A stretch of 64,000 bases of DNA, taken from contig NZ_OY763919.1 in assembly GCF_963667735.1 (NCBI RefSeq), positions 1,116,001 through 1,180,000 on the forward strand, given 5' to 3'. Positions 43,612-54,200 of the stretch are shown piece by piece. The position numbers were made by a program, and so were the translations under genes. Position 1 is the stretch's first letter. Every line of letters begins with the position of its first letter. The DNA is from an uncultured Methanoregula sp. Its GTDB lineage: Archaea; Halobacteriota; Methanomicrobia; Methanomicrobiales; Methanospirillaceae. A model generated the notes under the pieces. It saw nothing but the letters and a program-made list of their open reading frames with translations. It did no database searches and was not told where the DNA came from.

Positions 43612-46062
43612 TTGAGCCTGCTTGTCTTTGACCTGATCATCGGGATGCTCATCATCTCCGCTCTCAGCATGGCATGTATTGCGCTGTATGCCCGTCGTTT
43701 TATCGGACGGGTTCCCGCAGCAACACCCTTCATTCTGCTGATGTTCTGTGCGGCAGCCTGGGCGGTACTCTATGCCCTTGATCTCCTGACCCTGTCCCTC
43801 CCGCTGAGGATCTTTTACCATAATCTCCGCTTCCTCTTTCTCCCGTTCTTTCCGGTGCTCGAACTCTGGCTCGTGCTGGCATATGTGAACAAGACCGGCT
43901 GGATGAGAAAAGACTGGGCTCTTCTCATCCTTGCAATCCCGGTTGTCGCCGCAGTTCTCGCACTGACCAGCCCTTATCATGACCTGTTCCGCTATAATTT
44001 TTCCCTGGACCTGGCCGGCCCGGTGCCGGTGCTCCAGTACTCCGAGAGCACATTCTATCTTGTTTACGCACTCTACTCGCTCCTCCTCCTCGTCCTTGCC
44101 ATTGTCCTGCTCGCAACCGAGAGCCGGAAGAAGGGCACGCTCCTCGAGATGCCGACACTCCTCCTGATCCTTGCACTTGCCTTCCCGACTGTTCTCAATT
44201 ATATTGCCCAGTTCTACCCGCTCCCGTTCGCCGGACTCAACCCGACTCCGGCCCTCCTCTGGATTACCGCCATCCTGTACGCTGTCGCCCTCTTCCGCTA
44301 CCGTTTCCTGGATATCATCCCGATTGCCCGGAGCCGGCTGATCGAGGCCCTGAATAAACCCGTAATTGTGCTGGACACGGACGAGCGTGTCATCGATACA
44401 AACCCCGCGGCCCGCTCGCTCTTCGGGCTCACATCGGATGGGGTTCTCGGGAAAAAAATTGAAAAGATCGTCCCGGACTGGCCGGAGTTCCTTGCCCTGT
44501 GCAGGGAAAAGACTCCCCGGAAAAGAGATCTCGAACGGGTTCTTGGCAACGGAACGCATCATTATGTCGGGTCTGTCGAACCGCTCCTGAGCCATAACGG
44601 GATCACCGAGGGGCACCTTGTTTTCCTCCAGGATGTCACCGATCTGAAAAATGCGGAAGCCGCACTGCGGGAGAAGACCGAGGAACTGGACCAGTACTTC
44701 AGCACCAGCCTCGACCTCTTCTGTATCGCCGATACGAATGGGTATTTCCGGCGACTGAATCCCCAGTGGGAGAAGGCGCTCGGGTATTCGCTTGCCGACC
44801 TGGAAGGTCGACGTTTCCTTGACTTTGTGCACCCGGATGATCTGCCGGCAACCCTTGCTGCCGTGACCCGCCTGAGCTCCCAGGAAGAGGTGCTCAACTT
44901 CACCAACCGGTACCGTCACCGGGACGGCACGTACCGCTGGATCGAGTGGCGGTCGTTCCCGAAAGGTGACCGGATCTTTGCCGCAGCCCGCGATATCACG
45001 GAGCGCAAAGAGATGGATGAAGCCCTCCGCGAGAGCGAGGAGAAATACCGGAGCATCATCGATGAGATGCAGGATATATTCTACCGCACGGATCCTGCCG
45101 GGAAGATAACGATGCTCAGCCCATCCGCGGCTAAAATTGCCGGTTATGCTTCGAATGACATGCTCCTGGGAAAAGATGTCCTGTCTCTCTATGCGGACCC
45201 GGCCGACCGCGACCGGCTTCTTGCGGCCCTCAAAGAGACGGGATCGGTGGACTCGTTCCCGATCAGCCTCCGGATCAGCGACGGCACGATCCGGTCTGTG
45301 ACCACGAGCAGCCATTTCTACCGCGATGCGGCCGGGAATATCCGTGGCGTGGAAGGAGTTCTCCATGACATCACGGAGCAGCGCAAAGCCGAGGATGCTC
45401 TCCGGATGGCCAACAAGAAGCTCCACCTCCTCTCGAGCGTCACAAGGCACGATATCCGCAACCAGCTCATGGCGCTGATGGCTTTTCTTGAACTGAGCGT
45501 GGATTCTGTTGACAATCCGGCCGAGCTTGCGGACTTTTTGAAGAAGAACCAGAAGATCGCAGAGAACATCTCGAACCAGATAACCTTCACCAAGGAGTAC
45601 GAGGATCTCGGGGTGGACGCCCCGTCCTGGTATAACGTGAGCGCCGGGATAGGGAAGGTGGCAGTCGGGCTGCCGCTCAAAAATATCCGGCTCGATGACA
45701 TGACTGCCGGTCTTGAGATCTTTGCCGACCCGCTTATCGAGAAGGTCTTCTACAACCTGATCGACAATTCCCTGCGGTACGGGGGAGAGACATTGACCGC
45801 TATCCGCATCAGCTACCGGGAGGCGGGAACGGCGCTTGTCCTTGTCTTTGAAGATGATGGCGCCGGTATTGCAGACCGGGACAAGAAGGTGATCTTCGAC
45901 AAGGGATTCGGGAAGAATACCGGCCTTGGCCTGTATCTTTCCCGCGAGATCCTTTCTATCACCGGTATCACCATCGCTGAGACCGGTGTTGCTGGTAAAG
46001 GAGTCCGGTTCGAGATAACCGTTCCAACCGGTGGTTTCCGGCTCACCAATGCAAATACCTGA
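43612..46062 (+). CDS. Membrane PAS histidine kinase
   Basis: The 816-residue protein has an N-terminal set of about seven membrane helices (1-225, of the 7TM histidine-kinase N-domain type), three PAS domains (about 235-345, 350-470, 475-600), an H-box SSVTRHDIRNQL (His near 611) and an HATPase domain (about 700-810; NLIDNSLRYGG, GAGIADRDKK, GLGLYLSREIL). It starts at TTG 43612 because no ATG is in frame after the stop at 43588. The H-box is of the archaeal HDIRN type. The sensed signal is unknown. Confidence 0.92.
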   Translation: MSLLVFDLIIGMLIISALSMACIALYARRFIGRVPAATPFILLMFCAAAWAVLYALDLLTLSLPLRIFYHNLRFLFLPFFPVLELWLVLAYVNKTGWMRKDWALLILAIPVVAAVLALTSPYHDLFRYNFSLDLAGPVPVLQYSESTFYLVYALYSLLLLVLAIVLLATESRKKGTLLEMPTLLLILALAFPTVLNYIAQFYPLPFAGLNPTPALLWITAILYAVALFRYRFLDIIPIARSRLIEALNKPVIVLDTDERVIDTNPAARSLFGLTSDGVLGKKIEKIVPDWPEFLALCREKTPRKRDLERVLGNGTHHYVGSVEPLLSHNGITEGHLVFLQDVTDLKNAEAALREKTEELDQYFSTSLDLFCIADTNGYFRRLNPQWEKALGYSLADLEGRRFLDFVHPDDLPATLAAVTRLSSQEEVLNFTNRYRHRDGTYRWIEWRSFPKGDRIFAAARDITERKEMDEALRESEEKYRSIIDEMQDIFYRTDPAGKITMLSPSAAKIAGYASNDMLLGKDVLSLYADPADRDRLLAALKETGSVDSFPISLRISDGTIRSVTTSSHFYRDAAGNIRGVEGVLHDITEQRKAEDALRMANKKLHLLSSVTRHDIRNQLMALMAFLELSVDSVDNPAELADFLKKNQKIAENISNQITFTKEYEDLGVDAPSWYNVSAGIGKVAVGLPLKNIRLDDMTAGLEIFADPLIEKVFYNLIDNSLRYGGETLTAIRISYREAGTALVLVFEDDGAGIADRDKKVIFDKGFGKNTGLGLYLSREILSITGITIAETGVAGKGVRFEITVPTGGFRLTNANT

Positions 46063-46165
46063 GAACCTGCCCGCCTCACCCCCGTTCCTTTTCACGCAGG
46101 TATCAGCGGTCATCTGCAAAGAACAACAGGATTAATGAACCGGCGCGGCAAGAGTCTTGGCTATC

Positions 46166-46747
46166 ATGAAGACCCTGGAACTCAAAGGAAGCCAGACTGA
46201 GAAGAACCTGCTCGCGGCCTTTGCCGGCGAGTCGCAGGCCCGGAACCGGTACACGTTCTTCTCGAGCGCAGCAAAAAAAGAGGGCTTTGAACAGATCGCG
46301 GCACTCTTTCTCCAGACTGCAGAGGAAGAGAAGGAGCATGCCAAGATCTTCTTCAAACAGCTCAAAGGCGGCGAAGCGGAGATCACGGCATCCTACCCGG
46401 CCGGCCTCATCGGTGGCACGAAGGAGAACCTTGCAGCGGCAGCTGAGGGGGAGCAGATGGAGTGGGGAACGCTCTACCCGTCCTTTGCAGCATCCGCTGA
46501 AAAAGAGGGATTCAGAGAGATAGCGGGCCTCTTCAAAATGGTGGCAAAAGTTGAGGAGCACCACGAAGCACGGTTCAGGAAACTGCACGCGAACATGGCC
46601 AACGGGATGGTATTCAAGGCCGAGACCCCGGTGAAGTGGTACTGCCGGAACTGCGGGTATGTTCACAACAGCAAGACTGCACCTGCAAAATGCCCGGTCT
46701 GCGATCACCCGCAGGCCCATTTCGAGATCGCTGCAGAAAATTATTGA
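46166..46747 (+). CDS. rbr: Rubrerythrin
   Basis: The 193-residue protein has a ferritin-like domain (LLAAFAGESQARNRYTFFSSAAK; TAEEEKEHAK; EGFREIAGLFKMVAKVEEHH) and a C-terminal rubredoxin-like finger (CRNCGY ... CPVCDHP). A peroxide reductase is inferred. A T6 run at 46763-46768 follows. It is the second rubrerythrin of the window. ATG 46166 is preferred over TTG 46157. Confidence 0.94.
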   Translation: MKTLELKGSQTEKNLLAAFAGESQARNRYTFFSSAAKKEGFEQIAALFLQTAEEEKEHAKIFFKQLKGGEAEITASYPAGLIGGTKENLAAAAEGEQMEWGTLYPSFAASAEKEGFREIAGLFKMVAKVEEHHEARFRKLHANMANGMVFKAETPVKWYCRNCGYVHNSKTAPAKCPVCDHPQAHFEIAAENY

Positions 46748-46762
46748 TCCTCTTCAGGATCC

Positions 46763-46768
46763 TTTTTT
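46763..46768 (+). terminator. Oligo-T terminator after rubrerythrin
   Basis: T6 at 16 bases past the stop codon. Confidence 0.45.
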
Positions 46769-46883
46769 ATTTTCCGGGAAACCTGGCGGACTTTCCTGGT
46801 GAAGCGGTGAAGTGGCGGAGCTGCCCGTCAACCCATCGCGATCCCTGCAGGCAGATACGAATCCGGAGCCCGACCGGTATCGG

Positions 46884-47651
46884 TTATCCCTGGTCTTCTG
46901 CATCTTCCGGAACAGGGATCCGGACGAAATTCTCAATTAAGATATTCCGGCCGTCAATTGCGGTCTCTGTCACGGTCTTGAGGACCGGCACCGCCTCGCC
47001 GCCCTTCGTGAGCAGCAGGCGTTTGGAACGCTCGATGGTCAGACCCAGGTCGTTTATCGGGCATCTCCCCTTCTCCGCAGGACAGATAAACCGGTGACAG
47101 GACTGCCCGATCATCTCCTTTTCCGTGTACCCGGTCAGCCGCTCTCCTTCGGGATTGACCGCGATAATCTCGTGGGAACCGGCGTCGACAAGGATGATAC
47201 CGGCCTGGATATGGTTCCATATGGAATGAAACTTCCTCTCGGACTGCGCGATTTCCCTGTTCTGGGCCGAGATCCGCATCGAGAGGATCATCACGATTGC
47301 AGCGATGATGACAAACACAAAAACCCGGGCCGCTGCTGCAACCACATTGAACGGGTTATACCCGGTAAGGGTGATCACGAAAGAAAAATAGATGAGGCCG
47401 AGTACCGCCGAATACAACACGCCTTTTTTCTGGTACCAGTACGCGGCAAGGATGATCGGAACATAATAGATATGGGTAAAAACTGTCTGGATCCCCTGCT
47501 GGAGACAGTACCCGGTCAGGAGGACAACGAAGATCGACAGGCCCGCGAGAAGTGTACCCCTCCAGGGAATGAACGGGTTTTTTTCCGGGACTGCAGTGTC
47601 CATGGTATTCAATACCGGCGTCGTGGTTAAAATTTTCATCGTTTCTCCCAT
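46884..47651 (-). CDS. Membrane protein with PAS domain, no output domain
   Basis: The product of about 255 residues has four hydrophobic helices (about 35-130; MASE-like membrane sensor region) and a PAS domain (about 145-250; AGIILVDAGSHEIIAVNPEGERLTGYTEKEMIG with a CHRFICPAEKGRCP cysteine pair). No kinase or cyclase domain follows. It could be a sensor adaptor for one of the nearby kinases. ATG 47651, ATG 47639 and GTG 47657 are all possible starts. Confidence 0.75.
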   Translation of the reverse strand: MGETMKILTTTPVLNTMDTAVPEKNPFIPWRGTLLAGLSIFVVLLTGYCLQQGIQTVFTHIYYVPIILAAYWYQKKGVLYSAVLGLIYFSFVITLTGYNPFNVVAAAARVFVFVIIAAIVMILSMRISAQNREIAQSERKFHSIWNHIQAGIILVDAGSHEIIAVNPEGERLTGYTEKEMIGQSCHRFICPAEKGRCPINDLGLTIERSKRLLLTKGGEAVPVLKTVTETAIDGRNILIENFVRIPVPEDAEDQG

Positions 47652-47715
47652 GATCACTTCTGCTTACGAACCTCAAGTATGGTCCATCCGGCATCTCTGC
47701 CGTGCTCTTCTCCCG

Positions 47716-48561
47716 CTATGCGAAGGTTGCCGTCAGCGTATGATCTGCCTGGATATTTGTGATGGTGTAAGTGAGCGTCTGCCCCGTGGACCCCCCTGAA
47801 GAGACCTGCGTCCCGTCCAGGCTGATGGAGGTCACGGCCTTGTTGGTCCTTGGTGTGAACGTGAAGGTCTGGCTCGCGCCCCCTGCTGCGGATACCGTTC
47901 CCGGTGTAATCCCGGGCGGCGAGATCGTACCAAGTCCCCCGGGAGACCAGGAGACGGATATGATGTACGTTGTGGAGGTTGCAGTCGGCGTTGGGGTAGC
48001 GGTAGCGGTTGCTGTAGGTGTGGGCGTTGATGTATTCGTTGGGATCGGTGTAGCCGTGGATGTCGGTGCAGGTGTTGCCGGGCCATACCCTGCGGTTCTC
48101 CAGTCCTGGATCAGGAGTTTGGATGTGTCGTCCACGATCCGTATCCGCATCTCTTCGGAGGGGAAGGGGACTGCGGAGGCCCCGGCTAGGTCCGATGTAA
48201 GGGCGTATCCGGTGCCATTATAATAGAGATAGACCCTGTCGCCTGTCCGGAATGTACTTGCGATCTGCTCAGGGAGAGCGGTGAACGAACCTCCCGGGGT
48301 ATCGATATAGACCCGGGCGAGATGGGGTCCCGTTGTTGCATCTTTGAATGTCACGGTGTCTCCCCCGAGATGGGAAATTGCGAGGACCGGCATCCCCTGC
48401 TTCTGCTGGAACCGGACTTCCGTTGCAAGGTAGGCAGACTGCTGGATCTGGGGGAGCACGCCGAATACGATGATCAGAATAATAGCTGCCATGATCAGGA
48501 CAAGGGCCACAACCAGAATTTCTGCAGTAACTTCATTGACTGCCTCCTCCCGTGATCTCAT
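47716..48561 (-). CDS. Archaeal type IV pilin-like protein with C-terminal repeat domain
   Basis: The 281-residue protein starts with a class III signal-type region MRSREEAVNEVTAEILVVALVLIMAAIILIIVFG (split: EEAVNEVTAEILVVAL then the hydrophobic core), the hallmark of archaeal pilins (DUF1628). A beta-rich domain follows, then a Thr/Pro-rich linker (about 165-200) and a C-terminal bacterial-repeat-like domain ending DHTLTATFA. It is expected to be processed by a prepilin peptidase and to build or decorate a surface filament. ATG 48561 gives the pilin start; codons further upstream do not fit. Confidence 0.85.
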   Translation of the reverse strand: MRSREEAVNEVTAEILVVALVLIMAAIILIIVFGVLPQIQQSAYLATEVRFQQKQGMPVLAISHLGGDTVTFKDATTGPHLARVYIDTPGGSFTALPEQIASTFRTGDRVYLYYNGTGYALTSDLAGASAVPFPSEEMRIRIVDDTSKLLIQDWRTAGYGPATPAPTSTATPIPTNTSTPTPTATATATPTPTATSTTYIISVSWSPGGLGTISPPGITPGTVSAAGGASQTFTFTPRTNKAVTSISLDGTQVSSGGSTGQTLTYTITNIQADHTLTATFA

Positions 48562-48791
48562 GGTGCTCTTTAAAACCAGTCCACCGGTCAATGATAAAAT
48601 AGTATCTAAGGGGCGTGGTAAGTACGCTGCCGGCAACGGGATTCCTTGTGGAAAAAAGATCCCGTGGGATCAGGGCCGGAAATATGTCCAGCCGGGTGCC
48701 GCCACGGTACAGCCGCTTGCCTGCCAGAACCCGGATCCCGGGGGAAATGTCGCGGAATCCGGGTATTCCAAATCAGGGTTTGCCCCGGAGA

Positions 48792-49580
48792 TTACCGGAA
48801 CTCGTAGGCCCCCATCCCGAGATTGCCCCAGTACCAGCTCTGGTGGATTGAGCGTCCCTTTGCATCCGGCCCGGCAGCCCCCAGAGCAACAAGGAGTGGC
48901 ATGAAATGATCCGGATACGGCTGGGCATGAACGGCCGAGGGTGCGAGCTCGCGGTAGCGGATGAGTGCTGCCCGGTCGCCGTCAGCAACGGCCCGGTTCA
49001 GCCAGTCATTGAACGCGATCGCCCAATCGCCGGTCGGGGCCCCTTCCCCCAGTTCAACGGAAGGATCGCCGAGCGGGTGGACCGCCCCGCCGCTTCCGAT
49101 GACAAGAACGCCCTCCTCCCTGAGCGGCGCAATGGCCTCGCCCAGCGCAAGGTGCCGGGCCGGATCGAGATGCCCCTGGATCGAGAGCTGGACTACCGGG
49201 ATCCGGGCATCGGGATACATCAGCATCAGGGGAACCCATGCACCATGATCGAGGCCGCGCCCGGTGTCGCACGCAAATCCCGCGGCTTCCACGAGCATTG
49301 CAACCCTCCGGGCAAGTTCAGGCTCACCACGGGCCGGGTAGCTGATCCGGTAGAGTTCCCCGGGGAACCCTGAAAAATCATGGATGGTGGACGGCCTGAG
49401 AACGGCATTTACGGAGGGACGGGGTGTGTTCCAGTGGGCGGAGATGCACAGCACGGCAGACACGGACGGGAAGCGGGTGCCGAGCTCAACAAGGAACTCC
49501 CGGGCCGGCACACCCTGTTCCAGCGGGAGGGTAGGGGCACCGTGCGAGATGAAGATGGTGGGGAGATGCGACGCCGTCAT
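48792..49580 (-). CDS. Class III extradiol dioxygenase-like protein (DODA type)
   Basis: The 262-residue protein begins MTASHLPTIFISHGAPTLPLEQ and has CISAHWNTPRPSV, GRGLDHGAWVPLMLMYPDA and SGGAVHPLGD, the metal-ligand and active-site segments of the LigB/4,5-DOPA dioxygenase family. These need oxygen as substrate in bacteria and plants, which is odd for a strict anaerobe; archaeal versions may have another function. Start ATG 49580. Confidence 0.88.
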   Translation of the reverse strand: MTASHLPTIFISHGAPTLPLEQGVPAREFLVELGTRFPSVSAVLCISAHWNTPRPSVNAVLRPSTIHDFSGFPGELYRISYPARGEPELARRVAMLVEAAGFACDTGRGLDHGAWVPLMLMYPDARIPVVQLSIQGHLDPARHLALGEAIAPLREEGVLVIGSGGAVHPLGDPSVELGEGAPTGDWAIAFNDWLNRAVADGDRAALIRYRELAPSAVHAQPYPDHFMPLLVALGAAGPDAKGRSIHQSWYWGNLGMGAYEFR

Positions 49581-49768
49581 ACATGAACCTGTGCGCCGAT
49601 GGGTAAAAAACGGTGGGTATAGAGACCGGACGATCTGGACGGTATGGCAGGTCCGTTATCCGGTTTGCCAGCCGAATAATAGTTCGGATTTCGAGCGATA
49701 CATTGGACGTGGTGCAGCGATCCTTACGGTTTCGCCGGGTGTATGGGGCAGCCGAGCGGTCTGTCCGT

Positions 49769-50434
49769 TCAGATCCAGCCCAGCTCCACCCAGCGTTCGT
49801 AATCTTCGGGCCGGAAGTCCCTGTTCTCAAGAACAAGATCCTTGAAAAATTCCCGGTTATCCGCGATCTCCGCTTCCTGTTTCTTATCGGAGAACCCGTC
49901 CCTGATCGCCGATACGAGCCGCTTCCCCAGTGCCCGGGCATCCGCTTCGCGGGAATCGATCGCTCCCGCATCTCCCCCCGTTGCAATGCTGATCCCGCCG
50001 ACCGAGAGAACCGCGAGATAATTTAGTACATGGTTCTGGTACGCGACAACCTCTTCTCCTCCGGATGTATGCGTGCTCGCAACCGAGCACCCGAATTTCC
50101 CGGCAAGGACCTGGTAGTGTATTGCATCGGCGATCCGGTCAAAGAAGATCTTCATCTGGCCGGAGACATTGTCGATGTACACGGGCGATGCGAAGAGAAT
50201 CCCGTCGGCCTCCTTCATGCGCTCAACCAGCGCCGGCATGTCATCCTCGTACACGCAGATGCCGTTGAACGAGCAGCCCTCGCAGGCAGTACAGGGCGTG
50301 ATCTTCAGATCGCAGAGATCGATGAGCTCGGTCTCTGCGCCGGCTTCTGCAGCTCCTTCCAGTACAAGGTTCGCGAGCTGTCGTGTTGTGCTCCGGAGGG
50401 TCCGGGGACTTCCGTGGATGGCGAGAATCTTCAT
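49769..50434 (-). CDS. Iron-sulfur flavoprotein / FMN reductase
   Basis: The 221-residue protein has MKILAIHGSPRTLRSTTRQLANLV, a CX2CX2CX5C motif (CTACEGCSFNGIC), FASPVYIDNVSGQMKIFFDR and a C-terminal extension FKDLVLENRDF. It is a member of the same flavodoxin-fold iron-sulfur family as the proteins at 34698 and 35318. Redox role inferred. Confidence 0.88.
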   Translation of the reverse strand: MKILAIHGSPRTLRSTTRQLANLVLEGAAEAGAETELIDLCDLKITPCTACEGCSFNGICVYEDDMPALVERMKEADGILFASPVYIDNVSGQMKIFFDRIADAIHYQVLAGKFGCSVASTHTSGGEEVVAYQNHVLNYLAVLSVGGISIATGGDAGAIDSREADARALGKRLVSAIRDGFSDKKQEAEIADNREFFKDLVLENRDFRPEDYERWVELGWI

Positions 50435-50496
50435 GATCTTCTTCCTGCAGTTATGTTTGGAGGACCCGGCATAATATCCCGGTTGTCTTGATCGTA

Positions 50497-51186
50497 TCAG
50501 TCTGCCTCGGGGTGCACTATCCTGAGCATCTCATGCCCGTTCCTGAGGAAGTCGTACCTGACCGGCTCGATCCGGGCTGAAAGGCCTGATGCATGGATCC
50601 GTTCCATGACGTTGTCGAAATAGTCAGCCCGCTTCCCGTCCGTATTCACCACGGGATAGATCCTCACCTCGCAGGCAACCCGTGCCATCTCACGTATTGA
50701 CCGGATATGAAAATCCGGCCCGAGCGAGTCGTACAGGAACAGGAAGTGGGAACAGAGGCAGAGATCGAACTGCCGGTTGCGGAACGGGAGGTCGGGAAGC
50801 ATTGCCGTAAGATATCTCCCTTCGGTCAGTCCAACGGTGAAATCGGCCAGGAACTCCCGCATCGCCTTCATACGGACCTCTTCGAGCTCAGCGGGAGAGC
50901 GGAGGGTCTTCCAGGTGAAGTTCTGCAGGTTCTCCCGTACCTGCTGCATCACCTCGTCCCGTGCAGCCAGGATTGCCCGGTCGATCTGGTTGTACGGGAA
51001 CTGGTACAGCGGATCGCAGGATACAACGCGGTGTCCCATCCCGTTCATCCGGGCATTGAACCCGGCCGGGCCGTCCCCGCACCCGAGTATCGAGCTGCGG
51101 AGATCCTCTTCTGTAAGGCTGAACATCGAGATATATTCCTCGAACGATCTCCCCCAGGGTACAACGGACTTCAGGACGAATGACAT
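50497..51186 (-). CDS. SAM-dependent methyltransferase-like protein
   Basis: The 229-residue protein has SSILGCGDGPAGFNARM (motif I), HRVVSCDPLYQF, FDLCLCSHFLFLYDSL and EVRIYPVVNTDG, which fit a class I methyltransferase core with an inserted helical region (about 75-115). The substrate is unknown. It starts facing the large receiver-PAS kinase gene across 110 bp. Confidence 0.78.
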   Translation of the reverse strand: MSFVLKSVVPWGRSFEEYISMFSLTEEDLRSSILGCGDGPAGFNARMNGMGHRVVSCDPLYQFPYNQIDRAILAARDEVMQQVRENLQNFTWKTLRSPAELEEVRMKAMREFLADFTVGLTEGRYLTAMLPDLPFRNRQFDLCLCSHFLFLYDSLGPDFHIRSIREMARVACEVRIYPVVNTDGKRADYFDNVMERIHASGLSARIEPVRYDFLRNGHEMLRIVHPEAD

Positions 51187-51272
51187 GTCTGGTACTGGTG
51201 TTGGGAAGCAGGTGTCATTAGGGTAGCGGAAGAAATACGGGCACCGGATGTCCGGTAACAGAAACTAATATC

Positions 51273-51281
51273 AATTATAAA
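51273..51281 (+). promoter_or_regulatory. TATA box of the receiver-PAS kinase gene
   Basis: AATTATAAA, about 20 bases before ATG 51297; a leaderless or very short-leader transcript is expected. Confidence 0.45.
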
Positions 51282-51296
51282 GGAAAGCATTGAACA

Positions 51297-54200
51297 ATGT
51301 TCTCTCTCCTGTATGTGGACGACGAGCCCAACCTGCTCGAAATCTGCCAGTTGTTCCTCGAAAGAACCGGTGAATTTGAGGTTGCAACCGTTGAATCAGG
51401 AGCAGGGGCACTCGCCCTTCTCTCACGGGTGGATTTCGATGCCATCGTATCCGATTACCAGATGCCCGGCATGACCGGCATCGAACTCCTAAAAGCGGTC
51501 CGGAAATCCGACCCCAATATCCCGTTCATCCTCTTCACCGGACGGGGCCGGGAAGAGGTGGTCATCGAGGCGATCAACAACGGCGCCGACTTCTATCTCC
51601 AGAAAGGGGGAGATCCGCAGGCCCAGTTCGCCGAACTCTCCCATAAGCTGAAGCAGGCAATCGGCAGGCGGCAGGCAGAAAAAGACCTCTCGGATTCGCA
51701 GAAACGTCTTTCCGATATCATCAATTTTCTCCCGGATGCGACCTTTGCCATAGACACGGAAGGAACGGTGATCGCGTGGAACCATGCGATAGAGGAGATG
51801 ACCGGTATTCCGGCACCGGATATTCTCGGTAAGGGGGAGTATGAATACAGTCTCCCGTTTTACGGGAGCCGGAGGCCGCTCCTCATAGATCTCATCTTCG
51901 AGCCAGATGAAAGCGTACTGGAATACTATTCCAATCTCCGCAGGGAAGGAAACATCCTCTCGGCCGAGACCGACCTGCCCCATCCCAAAGGCAACCGGAT
52001 CTTCGTGATGGCGAAAGCAAGCCCCCTCTACAACCGGAACGGGGACATCACCGGGGCCATCGAGTCCATCCGGGACATCTCCGAACGGAGGAAGGCCGAA
52101 GAGGAGCTCCGGGCATTGAACGAACAGCTCACCGCATCCGACGAGGAATTGCGCAGCCAGCTGGAAGAACTGGTCCGGGCCCAGGACGAGCAGGCAAAGA
52201 GCGAGGAGAATTTCCGGATCCTTGTCGATAATGTGCCCGATGCGATCTTTATCCAGACCGGCAACCGGTTCCGGTACCTGAACAATGCAGCCCTGTCGCT
52301 GATGGGAGCATCGTTGTCCGATCAGCTTCTCGGGACCGATTTGTTCGATCGCATACACCCGGCCTTCCACGAACGCCTCCGCGAACGCATCCGGCGCCTG
52401 ACTATCGACCTCCAGCCGGTAGAGCAGCTGGAGGAGATTTACTTAAAACTCGACGGGACTCCGGTCGATGTTGAAGCGAGTGCCGTTCCCTTCCGGTTCG
52501 AGGGGGAGCCCGGCGCACTGGTGATGGTCCGCGACATCACGATCCGGAAACGGGCTGCCGAGGACCTCCTGGCGGCGAACGAGCAGCTGGCAGCCTCCAG
52601 CGAGGAACTCCGGTCCCAGTACAACGAGCTTGCCATAAACGAGAAGCGTATCCGGGAGAGCGAGGAGCGGTACCGGGCCGTCCTTGAGCACGCTCCGGCA
52701 GGAATGCACTTTTATGACCTGAAACCGGACGGGACCCTGGTCTTCAAGGGGGCAAACCCTTCAGCGGATGCCATCCTGAAGATCCGGCATGCTGATTACA
52801 TAGGAAAATCCATCCTCGATGTTTTTCCCGGCCTGGCCGGCACCGAGATTCCCGGCAAATACCGCGAAGTTGCGGCATCGGGTACGTCCTGGCAGACAGA
52901 CCAGGTCTTCTATGACAAGGGAGCGATCAGCGGTGCATTTTCTGTCAGTGCGTTCCAGATACAGCCCGGCTCGATGGCGGCGATGTTCATCGACATCACC
53001 GAACGCAAAAAGGCGGAGCATGAACTACAGGCCGCTTACGAACAGGTTGCAGCAACCGAAGAAGAACTCCGCTCCCAGTACAATGAACTCGTCATAAGCG
53101 AGAACCGGATCCGCTCAAGCGAGGCCCGGCTGCGATACCTCCTCGGGTTCTATGATCTTGCCGAGGGCAGCGAGCGAGCCCTGATGGATTCTGCGGTCGA
53201 AGGCGCCGGTGCGGTGACCGAAAGTCCGCTGGGATACCTTGCGTTCCTCAATGAGGACGAGAGCGAACTTACGATGTATGCTTGGTCGAAGTCCGCCATG
53301 GAGGAATGCGCCCTCCAGGAAAAACCCTTGATCTACAAGACAGATCAGACAGGACTCTGGGGAGAGCCGGTCCGGCAGCGGCGCCCCCTGATAACCAATG
53401 ATTATGCTGTACCGGGGCCGCTCCGGAAAGGCTACCCGGAGGGCCACCCGGAGATCATCCGCCATCTGGGTGTCCCGGTCATTGACAATGGTCGCGTGGT
53501 TCTCGTGGCAGGGGTGGCCAACAAGGCCGCTGATTATACGGATGAGGATGTCCAGAACCTCCTTGTCCTCGTGCAGGGCCTCTGGCAGGTGCTCCGGCGC
53601 AAACGGACGGAAAAGGCGCTCATCGAGAACGAAGCCCGCTTCAGATCCATCTTCGAGAACAGCCCGTATCCCATCGTCATCAACAGCCGGAAGACCCGCA
53701 AGTACATAGCCGTCAACGAGGCATTCCTCCATGATAACGGTTTTACGATGGAGGATGTTCAGGGCAAAGACTCGGTGGACCTGGGCCTGGTCAGTCCCGA
53801 GGACCAGGCAGTCATCGTGAACCTTCTCCAGACCAAGAACCGCGTGGACCGGCTGCCCATCGCCATCCGGAAGAAAGGAGGGGTGGTGGCTCATATCCTG
53901 ATCTCCGCTCTCCCGGTCATGTTCCACGAAGAGCCGGCCATCCTGACCATGACGGCCGACATCACCGAACTGGAGCGGACTCAGGGGGAGCTCCGGGCCC
54001 GGTACGAGGAACTGGCTGCTGCCCAGAACGAGCTTACGGCCCGGACCCGGCAGATGGAGGAGATCGCGTCCACCATCCCGGGAGCCGTGTACCAGTATTA
54101 TGTCCGGTCCGATGGCACGTGCGGGTTTTCGTATATTAATACCCAGTCCGGGATGGAAATTTTCGGTATCGACGATTCGGTTTCGGATTTCCTCTCCTGG

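Noticed and set aside
43564-46119. An 851-codon minus-strand open frame opposite the membrane kinase
   Set aside because: Antisense to a full, well-supported histidine kinase; composition is a mirror of the sense codons.
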